From Leuconostoc miyukkimchii (GTDB taxonomy: Bacteria > Bacillota > Bacilli > Lactobacillales > Lactobacillaceae): a stretch of 49,657 nt of DNA. This document shows, one piece after another, positions 7,254-15,818 of the stretch (the first letter of the stretch is position 1; each line of letters begins with the position of its first letter). The notes under the pieces were generated by a model. That model had not been told where the DNA came from and ran no database searches. It saw nothing but the letters and a program-made list of their open reading frames with translations. The position numbers were made by a program, and so were the translations under genes. The DNA lies in NCBI RefSeq assembly GCF_019656055.1, contig NZ_BPKY01000009.1:1-49657 (forward strand), written 5' to 3'.

Positions 7254-8087
7254 TCATGAATTTGTAGTTATTTGTTTAAATAAATCTTTCCCTAATAATT
7301 GAAGCGCAGTTTTAGCTACCTCTAACATGATTGTCCCCATATCAATTGGATCCCAGTCACTGCCATCACCTGTTGTATACATTGAAGCAGCCTGCAGCAT
7401 GATTGATTGACTATCAACATGTATAATTTTATTTTTACATAGGTTAACATTAAAAGGCATACCGTAGTTAGCCGCAGTCAGTCTATCTAATCGGTTTAAC
7501 ATTCCTGAGTCATATTGTAGTGTGACAACCCGACCATCTGGTCGAGTTACTTTGATGGTCTGCGTCAAAAAATTTGAACCTTCTAAAAAAATTACATATG
7601 GAAAATGAACTTCATCTATCATAAAATTGGCTATTTCAGAAATATTCTTATGAGATCTTTCTATAGCATTCCCAGCAGCCATAAGATCTTGGTTATTTTT
7701 AGATCCAACTAATTGCCCGTTTTCTATGTTTTCAATATCTTTACCTTGATACTTAGCCTCCGAAACAAGAACTACTCTCCATCGATCAGAATCATCCATT
7801 ACTTCAATTAGACCACCATCAGGTATTATTGAAGCATTTCGAACAAATAAGGATTGTCCTAAATATGTATCTATATTATTCAGTTTTTGGTTAATCTCAG
7901 ATTTTAATAATTTTGTTCTATATCTAAACTGTAAACTAGGGTACTCATCTTCTAAAGTCTGTAAAACTACTTGAGCCATATCTCCCACTGATAAGTCATG
8001 TTTTTTAGCATTAGCTCCAAAAATGCCTACCACACCTTTTGAAATTTTATGTTGGTCTGTTAGTCTAGTAGATTGATTTTTTACCAT
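7254..8087 (-). CDS. EcoRI-type type II restriction endonuclease
   Basis: 277 residues, the same length as R.EcoRI as I remember it. Catalytic residues of the PD-(D/E)xK site are all in place: Asp90 in IIPDGG, Glu110 and Lys112 in VLVSEAKYQGKD. The recognition region DLMAAGNAIERSHKNIS (Asn140, Ala141, Arg144) and SRLDRLTAANYGMP-like text (NRLDRLTAANYGMPFN) match R.EcoRI, so GAATTC is the predicted target. No active-site or contact residue seems lost. The ribosome site AAGGA precedes the ATG. GAATTC occurs within the window (for example near 4551 and 5202), so the host must be protected by the adjacent methylase. It is remarkable for being found in a Gram-positive setting. Confidence 0.93.
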   Translation of the reverse strand: MVKNQSTRLTDQHKISKGVVGIFGANAKKHDLSVGDMAQVVLQTLEDEYPSLQFRYRTKLLKSEINQKLNNIDTYLGQSLFVRNASIIPDGGLIEVMDDSDRWRVVLVSEAKYQGKDIENIENGQLVGSKNNQDLMAAGNAIERSHKNISEIANFMIDEVHFPYVIFLEGSNFLTQTIKVTRPDGRVVTLQYDSGMLNRLDRLTAANYGMPFNVNLCKNKIIHVDSQSIMLQAASMYTTGDGSDWDPIDMGTIMLEVAKTALQLLGKDLFKQITTNS

Positions 8088-8165
8088 AATATTTAATCCT
8101 TGCTATAATCATTTACTTTTATATTGTAAGTTTTATTCAGAATCTTACGGGAAATATAGTCGATA

Positions 8166-10784
8166 TTATGACATATATTTATTTTCACGTTCTCTAAAGG
8201 CATCATTACCGCCCTCAAGAATCTCAATAACATGCTCCCTAATGCTCTTTGATTCCAATGTTGTTTTAGAATGACTATCTGAAAGTGTATTTTCAAGTGA
8301 ACCGTTAATATAGCTAAACTGAACACCATCTTTATTTGGTGTTTTAGATGAATTTTGATTAGCTACGATAACATTTTCAGTATCAGCCCCAACCACAACA
8401 TTCGGATTATGAGTTACTAAGATGATTTGACGGTCCTTCTTCTTTGATTTTAAATATTTTGTAAGTTCTAAATAGATTGATCGGTTATCTAAACTGTCTT
8501 CAGGCTGATCAATAATGACTGGCTTTTTATCCTGGCTAAATTCTAAAATCAATGTCAAAATAACAAATGCTTTTTTCCCTTGAGACATTTGAGAGAAATC
8601 ATCATCTTCATATTTCAGAATATAGTTTAATTTTGTCCAATTTATAGATAACACATTTTTCACCAAAGTATTTTCATTACCGTTGTGATTAAAACTTAAG
8701 TTTCTTTCAGAAAAAATAGTATCTATTACTGCGTCAGGGTCCTTATCAAATTCGCTTATAAATTTATCGTTTTCAGCATTTCTACCTCGAAGGTATTGAA
8801 TTTCACTTTCAAAAGGAATATTTGAGAAACTTATCGCAATTTCAATTTTACCATCAGCTGGTTTTGCTTTAAATGTACGTTCTAACTGATTTCGATATTT
8901 TTTAAAATTCCTATAAACATCACGTATTTCATTTTGTTTTACTACTTTTTTATTGTCTAGTTTTGATTTTTCAGATTGAAATTTTGTAAAGCTTGCTAAT
9001 TGTTCTGATTCAATTTTTTGTTGGTTAGATAGAGTTTCTAATTCTTTATTATTTTTAATGTTTGCTTGACCTTTTACATAGTCAGCAGATGTAATGATTT
9101 TGTCAATAGCTTCTTGGGCAACAATCATTTGCTTGTTTTGTTCCGTGTCAATTGATATTAATTCTTCTTGCCATTTTTGGTTGACTTCCTGTTCTAACGT
9201 AATTAAAACATCACTTAATTTTTTATTATATTGACTATCGTCAGTCTCTGAAATAGGAATTTTTAAACTAATACTGTTGGCCCTTATGAATTCTAAACTT
9301 TTTAAATTTGATTCCGCTAACCGCTTCCTATTTACTTGGTATCTTAAAATATCAATAGTTTCCCGATATTTTTTTTGCTCATCAGCACTAAAATTGATTT
9401 TTTCAGATTGTTCCTTTATTGCTTCGTCAATTTTTTTTAGTTGCTTTTCGATGCCAGCCTTATCACCTTCTGGTTCTTTTAAATTTTCTAACTGATTATT
9501 TATTATTTCCAATTCTTCAAGTAGTTGCCGAATAGCTGAAAAATTTTCTTGTACACTTTGCTCAAAATTGATTATTTTTTGATAGTTTGATTCATCCGTC
9601 TCCACTGTTGAACGAATTAACTTATTTCTGTCTTCGTCTTTTTCAGCCACCCTAATCATGTAATCTTGTGGAATAAACTCAATTTTTCGATCGTTATTTA
9701 CTCCAACTCCATCCTGCCAATAAATATTGAAGTTAGCATTGTTAAAAGTATACATGCCGAGTCCAGTAGTTGGATCTTTGGGAGTGAATAATTCATGGTT
9801 TAATTGTTGAGCGATAGAATTGGTTAGTGTTGATTTCCCATTCGAACGGCCTCCAATAACTGTATTCAAATTCGGATTAAAAAATATCTTGGTTGTATCA
9901 GTAGAATTTAATTGACTAAATTCGACGTAGTCAATTACAAGATATGGCCTTTTGAGTTCAGGCTTTTCTATTGATATTCCAACTCGATTTTCGGGTTCAA
10001 AAATAATCTGACGTAACCCTTCGAACGTTGTATCAGCTTTTATCCAAGTAAATTTTTCACCAATTTCGTTAAGAGCATGTGCATCTGAGCTTTGAAGTAA
10101 GGGCCTAATATAGGGCGATTCTTTAAGCCAATATTTTCTATCACCAATGAGATTATCTTCATTGTCACTGGAGTGCAAAATTAAGTCCGATTTTCTAGTG
10201 ATTTCTTCATAAACCGTGTGTGTTTTTTTGTCAGACTCAGACGTTGCATTTCCGTGCCCACGTGATAAAAATCCTTTTAAGTATTTTCCCCTCAACCCTG
10301 AACCATCTTCAGAAAGCTTTTCTAACAGTTTATCTAAATTGATTGAAGCCCTATGCTCAATATCATCATGAGTTAATTGATTAAATGCTACTTCAGAGCT
10401 CCCTATTTTAGCTTTTGAAGAAGCTAAAAAATTCTTTATATTAATGTCAGGCAACTGATTATCGAAAATGATATGATAGTCGATCATCTGTCCTGACTTG
10501 TTAACATTTGATAACCTAACTTCAAGATTTAGGAAGGTTGTAATGCCTTTTTCTTCAAGCCTTTTTTTTATTTCAAAGTCTTTATCATCAAATTTAAAAT
10601 AATTCGTTAAGCCAATCACAGATAACCCAGAATTAACGATAGTATCAATAAATTGACTGATTTCATCATCTCCAATTATCCCCTCATTATTGTGCTTATA
10701 TTTATTATCCAACCATGTAAATGGTGAATGTAGATGTAAATCCCATTTGCGCCACTCTGATCCACGACTCGGCTTGTTATCCAT
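8166..10784 (-). CDS. TrlF-family PHP-domain / SMC-like ATPase
   Basis: 872 residues. The N-terminus WRKWDLHLHSPFTW is a PHP metallo-phosphoesterase motif, with further His/Asp motifs up to about residue 260 (LLQSSDAHALNEIG). An ABC/SMC-type ATPase half follows with Walker A GGRSNGKST (about 312-320), a long coiled coil (about 400-640), a signature-like SQMSQGKKAF and Walker B KPVIIDQPEDSLDN, then a switch His in VTHNPNVVV. This arrangement is that of TrlF family AAA-like ATPases, found in many defence islands but without a well-defined role known to me. It is transcribed toward the EcoRI-like pair, 78 bases ahead of the nuclease gene, so it is a defence candidate. ATG start; the ribosome site is weak. 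Confidence 0.85.
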   Translation of the reverse strand: MDNKPSRGSEWRKWDLHLHSPFTWLDNKYKHNNEGIIGDDEISQFIDTIVNSGLSVIGLTNYFKFDDKDFEIKKRLEEKGITTFLNLEVRLSNVNKSGQMIDYHIIFDNQLPDINIKNFLASSKAKIGSSEVAFNQLTHDDIEHRASINLDKLLEKLSEDGSGLRGKYLKGFLSRGHGNATSESDKKTHTVYEEITRKSDLILHSSDNEDNLIGDRKYWLKESPYIRPLLQSSDAHALNEIGEKFTWIKADTTFEGLRQIIFEPENRVGISIEKPELKRPYLVIDYVEFSQLNSTDTTKIFFNPNLNTVIGGRSNGKSTLTNSIAQQLNHELFTPKDPTTGLGMYTFNNANFNIYWQDGVGVNNDRKIEFIPQDYMIRVAEKDEDRNKLIRSTVETDESNYQKIINFEQSVQENFSAIRQLLEELEIINNQLENLKEPEGDKAGIEKQLKKIDEAIKEQSEKINFSADEQKKYRETIDILRYQVNRKRLAESNLKSLEFIRANSISLKIPISETDDSQYNKKLSDVLITLEQEVNQKWQEELISIDTEQNKQMIVAQEAIDKIITSADYVKGQANIKNNKELETLSNQQKIESEQLASFTKFQSEKSKLDNKKVVKQNEIRDVYRNFKKYRNQLERTFKAKPADGKIEIAISFSNIPFESEIQYLRGRNAENDKFISEFDKDPDAVIDTIFSERNLSFNHNGNENTLVKNVLSINWTKLNYILKYEDDDFSQMSQGKKAFVILTLILEFSQDKKPVIIDQPEDSLDNRSIYLELTKYLKSKKKDRQIILVTHNPNVVVGADTENVIVANQNSSKTPNKDGVQFSYINGSLENTLSDSHSKTTLESKSIREHVIEILEGGNDAFRERENKYMS

Positions 10785-10866
10785 TGCGTTCTACTCCTGA
10801 TATCTGAATTTTAACAATTTATTCTTTAACTCACTAATTGTAATCCTTTACATTGTATATTGAATA

Positions 10867-11415
10867 TTATTTTCTAATGTGCCACCATTTTTTTATTTTA
10901 TTTGGCTTCTTTGCTATATCGCTTTTATCATTTATATCTTTATTTTCAATAGGTTTTACTGGATTTTTTAATGATTTTAAATCTTTAATTTCAGACTGAT
11001 ATTCTTCCAATAATTTTTTATCTTGTAAGGCTAGTCTTTGTTGCTGATCTAACAAATTTTGCATTTGATTGATTTGCAAGTCTTTATTTTCTAGTTGTTT
11101 ATCTTTAACAGCTAATTGTTTATCCCGGTTCTTTTTAATTTCCTCAATTTCACTACGTAAATATTGGTTAATATCCCACTCTTCCTGTTTGTCTGTTTGT
11201 CTCCTGTTTGTCTGTTTATTTGTCTCTGTTTTGTTTGTCTGTTTGTCTACTTTGCCTCTTATAAAACGCTGCTCATCTACAGACAAAACAACAATACCTT
11301 TGTCGTTTGTTTGTCTACGTTTGTTTGTCAGTGATTTTATATGATACTGAATAGCCTGTTTTGAAACTCCCAATTCATCAGCAAGTTCTCGGATTGTTTT
11401 TAAATTGTCACTCAT
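10867..11415 (-). CDS. RepB-like plasmid replication-associated protein
   Basis: 182 residues. Residues 1-50 form a helix-turn-helix (TIRELADELGVSKQAIQYHI), then a Thr/Asn/Lys/Gln-rich linker with repeated TNKQTNR text, a long coiled coil (about 85-150, with many KDKQLENKDLQI-type heptads) and a basic C-terminus ending WWHIRK. Such DUF536-type proteins lie behind repA in many theta plasmids of lactic acid bacteria and are thought to influence copy number or stability. Its ATG overlaps the repA stop by 8 bases, which implies translational coupling. The linker's repeated motif is typical slippage-prone sequence. Confidence 0.83.
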   Translation of the reverse strand: MSDNLKTIRELADELGVSKQAIQYHIKSLTNKRRQTNDKGIVVLSVDEQRFIRGKVDKQTNKTETNKQTNRRQTDKQEEWDINQYLRSEIEEIKKNRDKQLAVKDKQLENKDLQINQMQNLLDQQQRLALQDKKLLEEYQSEIKDLKSLKNPVKPIENKDINDKSDIAKKPNKIKKWWHIRK

Positions 11416-12562
11416 GATCTATATCCTGCCTTTTAACGATTGGTAGATACTGTTCAATCGATTTTTTAAGATACTTAGCAATATTCTTTTTCGAATAGTC
11501 ATCTTGTTTATCTCTGATATAGGCTAAGTGTTCTTTCACGCCCTTTAAACCACGTAACTCTTTTAATTCGTCATAAAGTGGATAAACATTTTTCTGTAAC
11601 CCTGACAAAATAGCCGTATCCGTCAAATCAATATATGACAATAAGAAATGTTCCATCAGCAATTTTGTATATGGACTTTTCATAGCTTCGTACACGAGGT
11701 CTTTTTCACTTTCTTCTTGCCTTATCTTATCGTCAATATAAGTTGGATCATCTAACTTGTAACTAATATCATCTGCCACCTGCTTTTTAGTGATATGAAA
11801 GACGATACTATCAATGCTGCGTCCTTTTTTAACTTTTTCGTATATAACATTAAAGCTGGTATGATTTGTGATTTCTGCTAGAGGTTCTTTCAATACTCTC
11901 GTTTCAAAGTGAGTGAATCGTTTGTATTCTGTTATCGTATCAGTCATTTCTCGTAACTCTTTCATACCAATTTCAGGATTACGGTACCTGTCAATTTGTT
12001 CTTCTCGGCGTCCACCTTTAACACTATAGTGCTCGTATTGGTTGTAATTCATCGACAACCAACGATACAAAATAACGGCATATTTACTATTCAATTCGGA
12101 AATTTCTGACAAGGCATGTTGTGTAAAATTGGTTTTGAGGTTAATTAAATAGGGCATAATTTCAGGACTAAATCGAATTAATACCTCATCATGATAATCT
12201 GTCCATTCTACATATGGAATTGGCACAATGCTAACAAACTTAAAACCTTTATCTTGTTCTTTTTTAATCTGAAAAAAAGCCTGTTTTTGCATTTTTTCAA
12301 TTGCCTCTTTAAAACGACTATGCTTATCGTTGTCATCCACTTTAAAGAAAGCAAACATTTCTTTCTTTGATAAATAAACCGTCTGATCCTGAGGTGGATT
12401 GTCGGTATCAATTAAAGACACCGCTAGTTCAAACATTTTGAGTGGTGTCTTATCCATCTTGGCAATGGATGTGATTAAACTATTATGTTCAACGACTTTT
12501 CTTTTTGATAATTCATTCAAGGTCTGTAACTGCCTTGTCTTTGATTCTGGTATAATAGTCAT
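11408..12562 (-). CDS. repA: Replication initiator RepA, Rep_3 family
   Basis: 384 residues, the normal size of Rep_3 initiators of theta plasmids in lactobacilli and Leuconostoc. The text NSLITSIAKMDKTPLKMFELAVSLI, the winged-helix stretch LNSKYAVILYRWLSMNYNQYE and IGMKELREMTDTITEYKRFTHFE.RVL.EPL.EI are characteristic: two winged helices that bind iterons. The iteron array begins about 85 bases upstream of the start. It initiates plasmid replication and probably represses its own promoter through an inverted iteron half-site. ATG start with ribosome site AGGAGTG. It is co-expressed with the RepB-like gene. Confidence 0.93.
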   Translation of the reverse strand: MTIIPESKTRQLQTLNELSKRKVVEHNSLITSIAKMDKTPLKMFELAVSLIDTDNPPQDQTVYLSKKEMFAFFKVDDNDKHSRFKEAIEKMQKQAFFQIKKEQDKGFKFVSIVPIPYVEWTDYHDEVLIRFSPEIMPYLINLKTNFTQHALSEISELNSKYAVILYRWLSMNYNQYEHYSVKGGRREEQIDRYRNPEIGMKELREMTDTITEYKRFTHFETRVLKEPLAEITNHTSFNVIYEKVKKGRSIDSIVFHITKKQVADDISYKLDDPTYIDDKIRQEESEKDLVYEAMKSPYTKLLMEHFLLSYIDLTDTAILSGLQKNVYPLYDELKELRGLKGVKEHLAYIRDKQDDYSKKNIAKYLKKSIEQYLPIVKRQDIDHE

Positions 12563-12645
12563 ATAAATACACTCCTTTGGGTGTGTTGTTGGATAAGCAT
12601 AAAGAAAAACTTTTAGACGGGAATTTCTTTATGCTTTTATTATAA

Positions 12646-12756
12646 CATTATATAGCCACTTATTTTATTTTTTTGTGGCTATATACACAGTTTTTTGTGG
12701 TTATGTACACAGTTTTTTGTGGTTATATACACAGTTTTTTGTGGCTATATAATACG
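12646..12756. repeat. Iterons of the plasmid origin
   Basis: Four tandem copies of a 22-bp unit, TTTTTTGTGGYTATRTACACAG, lie at 12669-12690, 12691-12712, 12713-12734 and (last copy, diverged 3' end) 12735-12756. An inverted half copy, GTGGCTATATAATG on the minus strand, lies at 12646-12659 and overlaps the likely repA promoter. This is the standard layout of a Rep_3 origin: iterons for replication and an inverted site for autoregulation. AT-rich DNA continues to about 12870. Confidence 0.93.
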
Positions 12757-12870
12757 TGAATGCATTGTTATTACTGTATTTATAACTACGCAAAAGAACA
12801 AAAGATTAAAATATAAAAGATAAACTTATAATAGGCTTCGCCTTTTTATTGATTCAATAAAAAACAAAAC

Positions 12871-12915
12871 AAAAGAACACGGTGTACATAAATTTTGTAC
12901 AGGGTGTTCTTTTTG
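12871..12915. terminator. Bidirectional terminator between origin and mob gene
   Basis: AAAAGAACAC-gg-TGTAC pairs with GTACA-ggg-GTGTTCTTTT around a short loop, with A and T runs on both sides so that it can end transcripts of either strand. It stands between the mob gene's 3' end and the iterons. The remaining bases 12916-13061 hold no gene that I can see. Confidence 0.65.
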
Positions 12916-13061
12916 TTTGGCATTATTTTAAATGATGGATTACTGGTTATGTAACCTGATTGCCACTTATTAAGCCAATAGCGACGTTTTAATCTATTTG
13001 ATGACTATTTCTACGTTTCGTAGCTAAAAACGCTTATCCGGGCAAATAAGCCGTTATAACG

Positions 13062-14297
13062 TTAAAGACTTGGCCCCTTAAAAATATCACGTGTCAATTC
13101 AATGATCCGATTGATTAATGCTTTAACTTGTTCAATACCCCAATCTAATCTAGTTGGCGCTATTTTGGTATCCGGATCTGCTCTAGCTGTCGTCAGTGTT
13201 TTTAACCATGACTGGGCTACTTTTTTATTTTTTGTGAGTTCTTCATGATCCAGCTTATAAAGAACAGACCGGGCCTCCACATCAGTATGCGATAGCTTTT
13301 CGACACCATAATCATTTTTAAGCATGTCTCTCATGGCATAATCCAGCTGTTGCTGTTCTCGTTGCCGCTTCTGTAGCGCTTGATGCGTTTCTTTTAGGTT
13401 TTGATAATCAGCTTGGATGTCAGCTAATTGCGCTTTTACTTGTCCTAACGTTTGCTTGAGTTCTTCCGTCTCATGCTGGCTTTGCAAGGTGGCTTTCTTC
13501 ATCGTGGCTAACACGTTTTTAAAGCGATCTAAGTCATCTGGCTTCAGCACCGTCTTACCAAATATATTTTTAGATAAGTCTTGTTTAAACGCATCAATTT
13601 GTTTTTCGGCTAAGTCAACTTCCGTTAAGGATTGATCCGTGATTTTAAGTACGGCCTGTTTCGCACGAATGTTGTCTTCAATATCGGCTAGTTCCGTTTT
13701 TAAGGCATTAAACTGATCATTGTATTTTTTGATTTCAGCGACATTCTCAAACGGTAAGGTTTTGTTATTTAAAATCCCTTGTTCATAAAATGGCAGCACC
13801 TTTTTTAAATCCTGATCTAGATCCTCATGAAAGCTTTGCAGATCATGTCGCGTTAGGACTTCTTTAGCGGATACTTTATAACGCGCTTTTTTTGCATCAA
13901 AAACCACTGGTACAAAGGCATAGTGCAAGTGAGGGGTTGTCTCGTCATAATGCACGACAGCGGCCACGGCATTTTCTTGACCATAACGTTCATTCAGAAA
14001 ATTAGTGGTTGCTTCAAAAAAGGCGCTCTGTTGCTCGTAGGACGCTTCTGCAAGTTCTTCGGGTAAAGTGACTATCCACGTCGCTAACGCCTTCACATCG
14101 TCTCTTTTCATGTAATAAACGTCATTTAAACGCGCATTGAAGCGTGAAAGCATATCAGAACCATCTGTCATCAGATCTTGATTCAGATAAGTTTTCGACA
14201 CATCAATTTCTTTGTTGGTGTGATGGTCAGTTTTACGTTCAAAATGAACGGCTAAACCAGGCACTGCACCACGGGTATTTTTCTTTAAATGCGCCAT
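13062..14297 (-). CDS. MOBV (Mob_Pre) relaxase
   Basis: 411 residues from the ATG at 14297, chosen because AGGAGG stands 9 bases upstream; a start 15 codons further out has no such site. The N-terminal relaxase domain shows motif I-like HFERKTDHHTNKEID and the metal-binding motif III HYDETTPHLHYAFVPV (about residues 132-147), the hallmark of the pMV158 MobM type. The C-terminal half is a long coiled coil (about 200-330). It nicks oriT and pilots the strand in conjugal mobilization, using another element's transfer machinery. The oriT-like inverted repeat lies 57 bases upstream, over its promoter. The gene's first 114 codons are duplicated as a stump at 46985-47326. Confidence 0.92.
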   Translation of the reverse strand: MAHLKKNTRGAVPGLAVHFERKTDHHTNKEIDVSKTYLNQDLMTDGSDMLSRFNARLNDVYYMKRDDVKALATWIVTLPEELAEASYEQQSAFFEATTNFLNERYGQENAVAAVVHYDETTPHLHYAFVPVVFDAKKARYKVSAKEVLTRHDLQSFHEDLDQDLKKVLPFYEQGILNNKTLPFENVAEIKKYNDQFNALKTELADIEDNIRAKQAVLKITDQSLTEVDLAEKQIDAFKQDLSKNIFGKTVLKPDDLDRFKNVLATMKKATLQSQHETEELKQTLGQVKAQLADIQADYQNLKETHQALQKRQREQQQLDYAMRDMLKNDYGVEKLSHTDVEARSVLYKLDHEELTKNKKVAQSWLKTLTTARADPDTKIAPTRLDWGIEQVKALINRIIELTRDIFKGPSL

Positions 14298-14608
14298 CAA
14301 AATTGCCTCCTCGAAAAAGGTTTTCCAAGACCAGTATAACACCGTTAAAAATCTGGTATAGCCTGTTATACCAAAATGATATTTTGGACAGGCTCTGCGA
14401 GGCGCGTCATCGACAAGCGCTGACAGTAGCGTTTCCCCTTCCTACTGGGGAAACTGCTATTTTACAGCGCCTATTATCCGGCTCGTAAAACCTCTGGCGG
14501 GTCACGCCGTGACAGGGCAATTTATCATTGCATGATCACCTTCAGCGGGAGCATGTCATGCAGAACGCTACCCGCGTGGGGCAAGCTGGTGTCAGCTTAA
14601 CCCCATAA
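13955..14608. repeat. Mob-oriT duplication, copy 1
   Basis: This stretch, from inside the relaxase gene through its start, the oriT hairpin and a GC-rich leader, is repeated in the same orientation at 46985-47638 with scattered substitutions. Copy 1 is the one joined to an intact relaxase. Confidence 0.85.
14354..14373. other. Candidate MOBV oriT (copy 1)
   Basis: Inverted repeat TGGTATA-gcctgt-TATACCA. On the plus strand it contains TAGCCTG/TTATACC, close to the pMV158-type nick region TAGTGTG/TTATAC that MOBV relaxases cut. It lies right upstream of the relaxase start and overlaps its promoter region (TATACT near 14336), which suggests that the relaxase also controls its own gene. From 14375 to 14605 follows a GC-rich, hairpin-rich leader (for example GTTTCCCC...GGGGAAAC at about 14430-14455) without a gene. 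Confidence 0.7.
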
Positions 14609-14650
14609 AAAAATAAGTTGAGATAGTATCTGTATCTCAACTTATTTTGA
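14609..14650. terminator. Bidirectional terminator
   Basis: AAATAAGTTGAGATA pairs perfectly with TATCTCAACTTATTT around a 7-base loop, with A/T runs on both sides. It marks the edge of the mob-oriT block. Confidence 0.75.
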
Positions 14651-14757
14651 ATGCTAATATAATTTCTCATCGTATTAAGTTATGACTAATATTCCCTGTA
14701 AGCAAACTACACGCGCTTTTTTGGTAACAATTTTAATAAATCTACACTGGTATGGAT

Positions 14758-14904
14758 TGCTCAGAAGTCAATAAATTGGACTATTTTTATTTGCCACTTA
14801 TTATTTTGATAAGTCTAACTATTGCTTTTGGTATCAAAAGTGTCTTAGCGATATTGGTACTAATTATTCTGTCACTTACATTAGCATTATTTATTGCAAA
14901 ATAA
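14758..14904 (+). other. IS3 end scar fused to a membrane-peptide remnant
   Basis: Starts with TGCTCAGAAGTCAATAAATT and GGACTATTTTTAT, an end sequence of an IS3-type element seen many times in this window. In frame from 14776 (TTG) 42 codons follow, reading PLIILISLTIAFGIKS and LAILVLIILSLTLALFIAK, two hydrophobic segments. It lacks a ribosome site and a natural start, so it is probably the C-terminal end of a small membrane protein cut by the IS. The protein is not recognisable. The rest of 14651-14757 holds no gene. Confidence 0.35.
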
Positions 14905-14938
14905 AAAGCAAAGCTTTTATAAAAAAAGTCTTTACCTT

Positions 14939-15370
14939 TTATTTTTCCCAAGTCATACGATACTCTTTTGAATCAGTCTCAGTATCCATACCTACACTGT
15001 CTATGATAAAATCTTTATTCTCATAAAAATTAACGGCATTAATATTATCTACATAGACTGAAAGTGTTAATTTGTCGTTTATTTGTTTTAGGTAATTAAT
15101 TAATCGGCTACCAACACCTTGCTTTCTGTAGTTCATGTCAACAAATAATCCAGCTATGTAACCATCTAATTCGCCTAAAAAACCGATAATTATTTCATTA
15201 TTCCTATACACAAAAATATTTGCTTCAGGCAACATTTTTTTAATGTTCACAAATTGATTTTTCCAATACTGAGCGGGAATAAATGAATGTGCTTGTAAAT
15301 TGCCATTCAACCAAATCTGTGCCAATTGTTCTAAATCCCTGTCTGAAAAACTGTTTAATTTTGTAATCAT
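14939..15370 (-). CDS. GNAT-family N-acetyltransferase
   Basis: 143 residues. The acetyl-CoA-binding stretch AGLFVDMNYRKQGVGSRLINYLK (Arg/Gln-x-x-Gly-x-Gly/Ala, about residues 85-107) is plain, followed by LSVYVDNINAVNFYENKDFI, the typical C-terminal GNAT strand and helix, and a tail EYRMTWEK. It resembles the YjaB group of small cytosolic acetyltransferases. Substrate unknown. Ribosome site GGGGG, ATG start. It stands alone between IS scars; no operon partner. Confidence 0.85.
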   Translation of the reverse strand: MITKLNSFSDRDLEQLAQIWLNGNLQAHSFIPAQYWKNQFVNIKKMLPEANIFVYRNNEIIIGFLGELDGYIAGLFVDMNYRKQGVGSRLINYLKQINDKLTLSVYVDNINAVNFYENKDFIIDSVGMDTETDSKEYRMTWEK

Positions 15371-15472
15371 TGTAGCCCCCTTTTTCCTAAAACAAGTTTA
15401 ATAAAAAATAGGAGAGGATTCAATTATCTAAAACTAGGAAATGATATTAATTAATCATATACTTTCATTTTA

Positions 15473-15780
15473 CGGACTGAATAAAAATAGTCCATTTTTT
15501 TAGTATAAGAGCAGACTTATCTGGATGTGAACTTTACACTAACGCTTACCCTTGTCCAATGTGTCTTGGGGCTATTATTTCGGCAAATATCAAAGCTTGT
15601 TACTACGGAAATACCGCTGAAGATGCTAAAAATATCGGCTTCAGAGATAACTTCATCTATCACTTTTTAGATAATGGCCTCCAAGATAAAAATACTTTGA
15701 ACTTGGAACAACATGATAGAGATACTACTATTAAAGCTTTCGATAACTTCAAAGATGATTCTACACATACTATCTACTAA
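15473..15780 (+). pseudogene. Guanine deaminase-type zinc deaminase, 5' truncated by an IS3 scar
   Basis: From 15503 the open frame reads CELYTNAYPCPMCLGAIISA and on to the stop: the PCPMC zinc motif of guanine/cytosine deaminases, with the C-terminal part NIGFRDNFIYHFLDN. The N-terminal third with the first zinc ligand and catalytic Glu (HAE) is missing. Just upstream at 15473-15502 is CGGACTGAATAAAAATAGTCCA, an IS3-type end, so an IS3 insertion or deletion removed the 5' part. It cannot be active. Confidence 0.8.
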
Positions 15781-15813
15781 AAAAGGTTAAACCTCGATTG
15801 GTTTAACCTTTTT
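15780..15813. terminator. Bidirectional terminator between deaminase remnant and scrB
   Basis: AAAAGGTTAAACC pairs with GGTTTAACCTTTTT around TCGATT. It serves the deaminase remnant on the plus strand and the sucrose operon, whose last stop is at 15819, on the minus strand. Confidence 0.88.
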
Positions 15814-15818
15814 GATTC

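Noticed and set aside
8093..8329. 78-codon ORF between the TrlF gene and the endonuclease
   Set aside because: Mostly a shadow of the TrlF C-terminus in another frame; composition does not look coding and it has no ribosome site.
11069..11344. 91-codon ORF, Cys/Leu/Val-rich, opposite the RepB-like gene
   Set aside because: An antisense artefact of the repeated TNKQ codons in the RepB linker.
12669..12756. CRISPR-like short repeats near the origin
   Set aside because: The repeats are contiguous without spacers and lie before repA, so they are iterons. No CRISPR array or cas gene is seen in the window.
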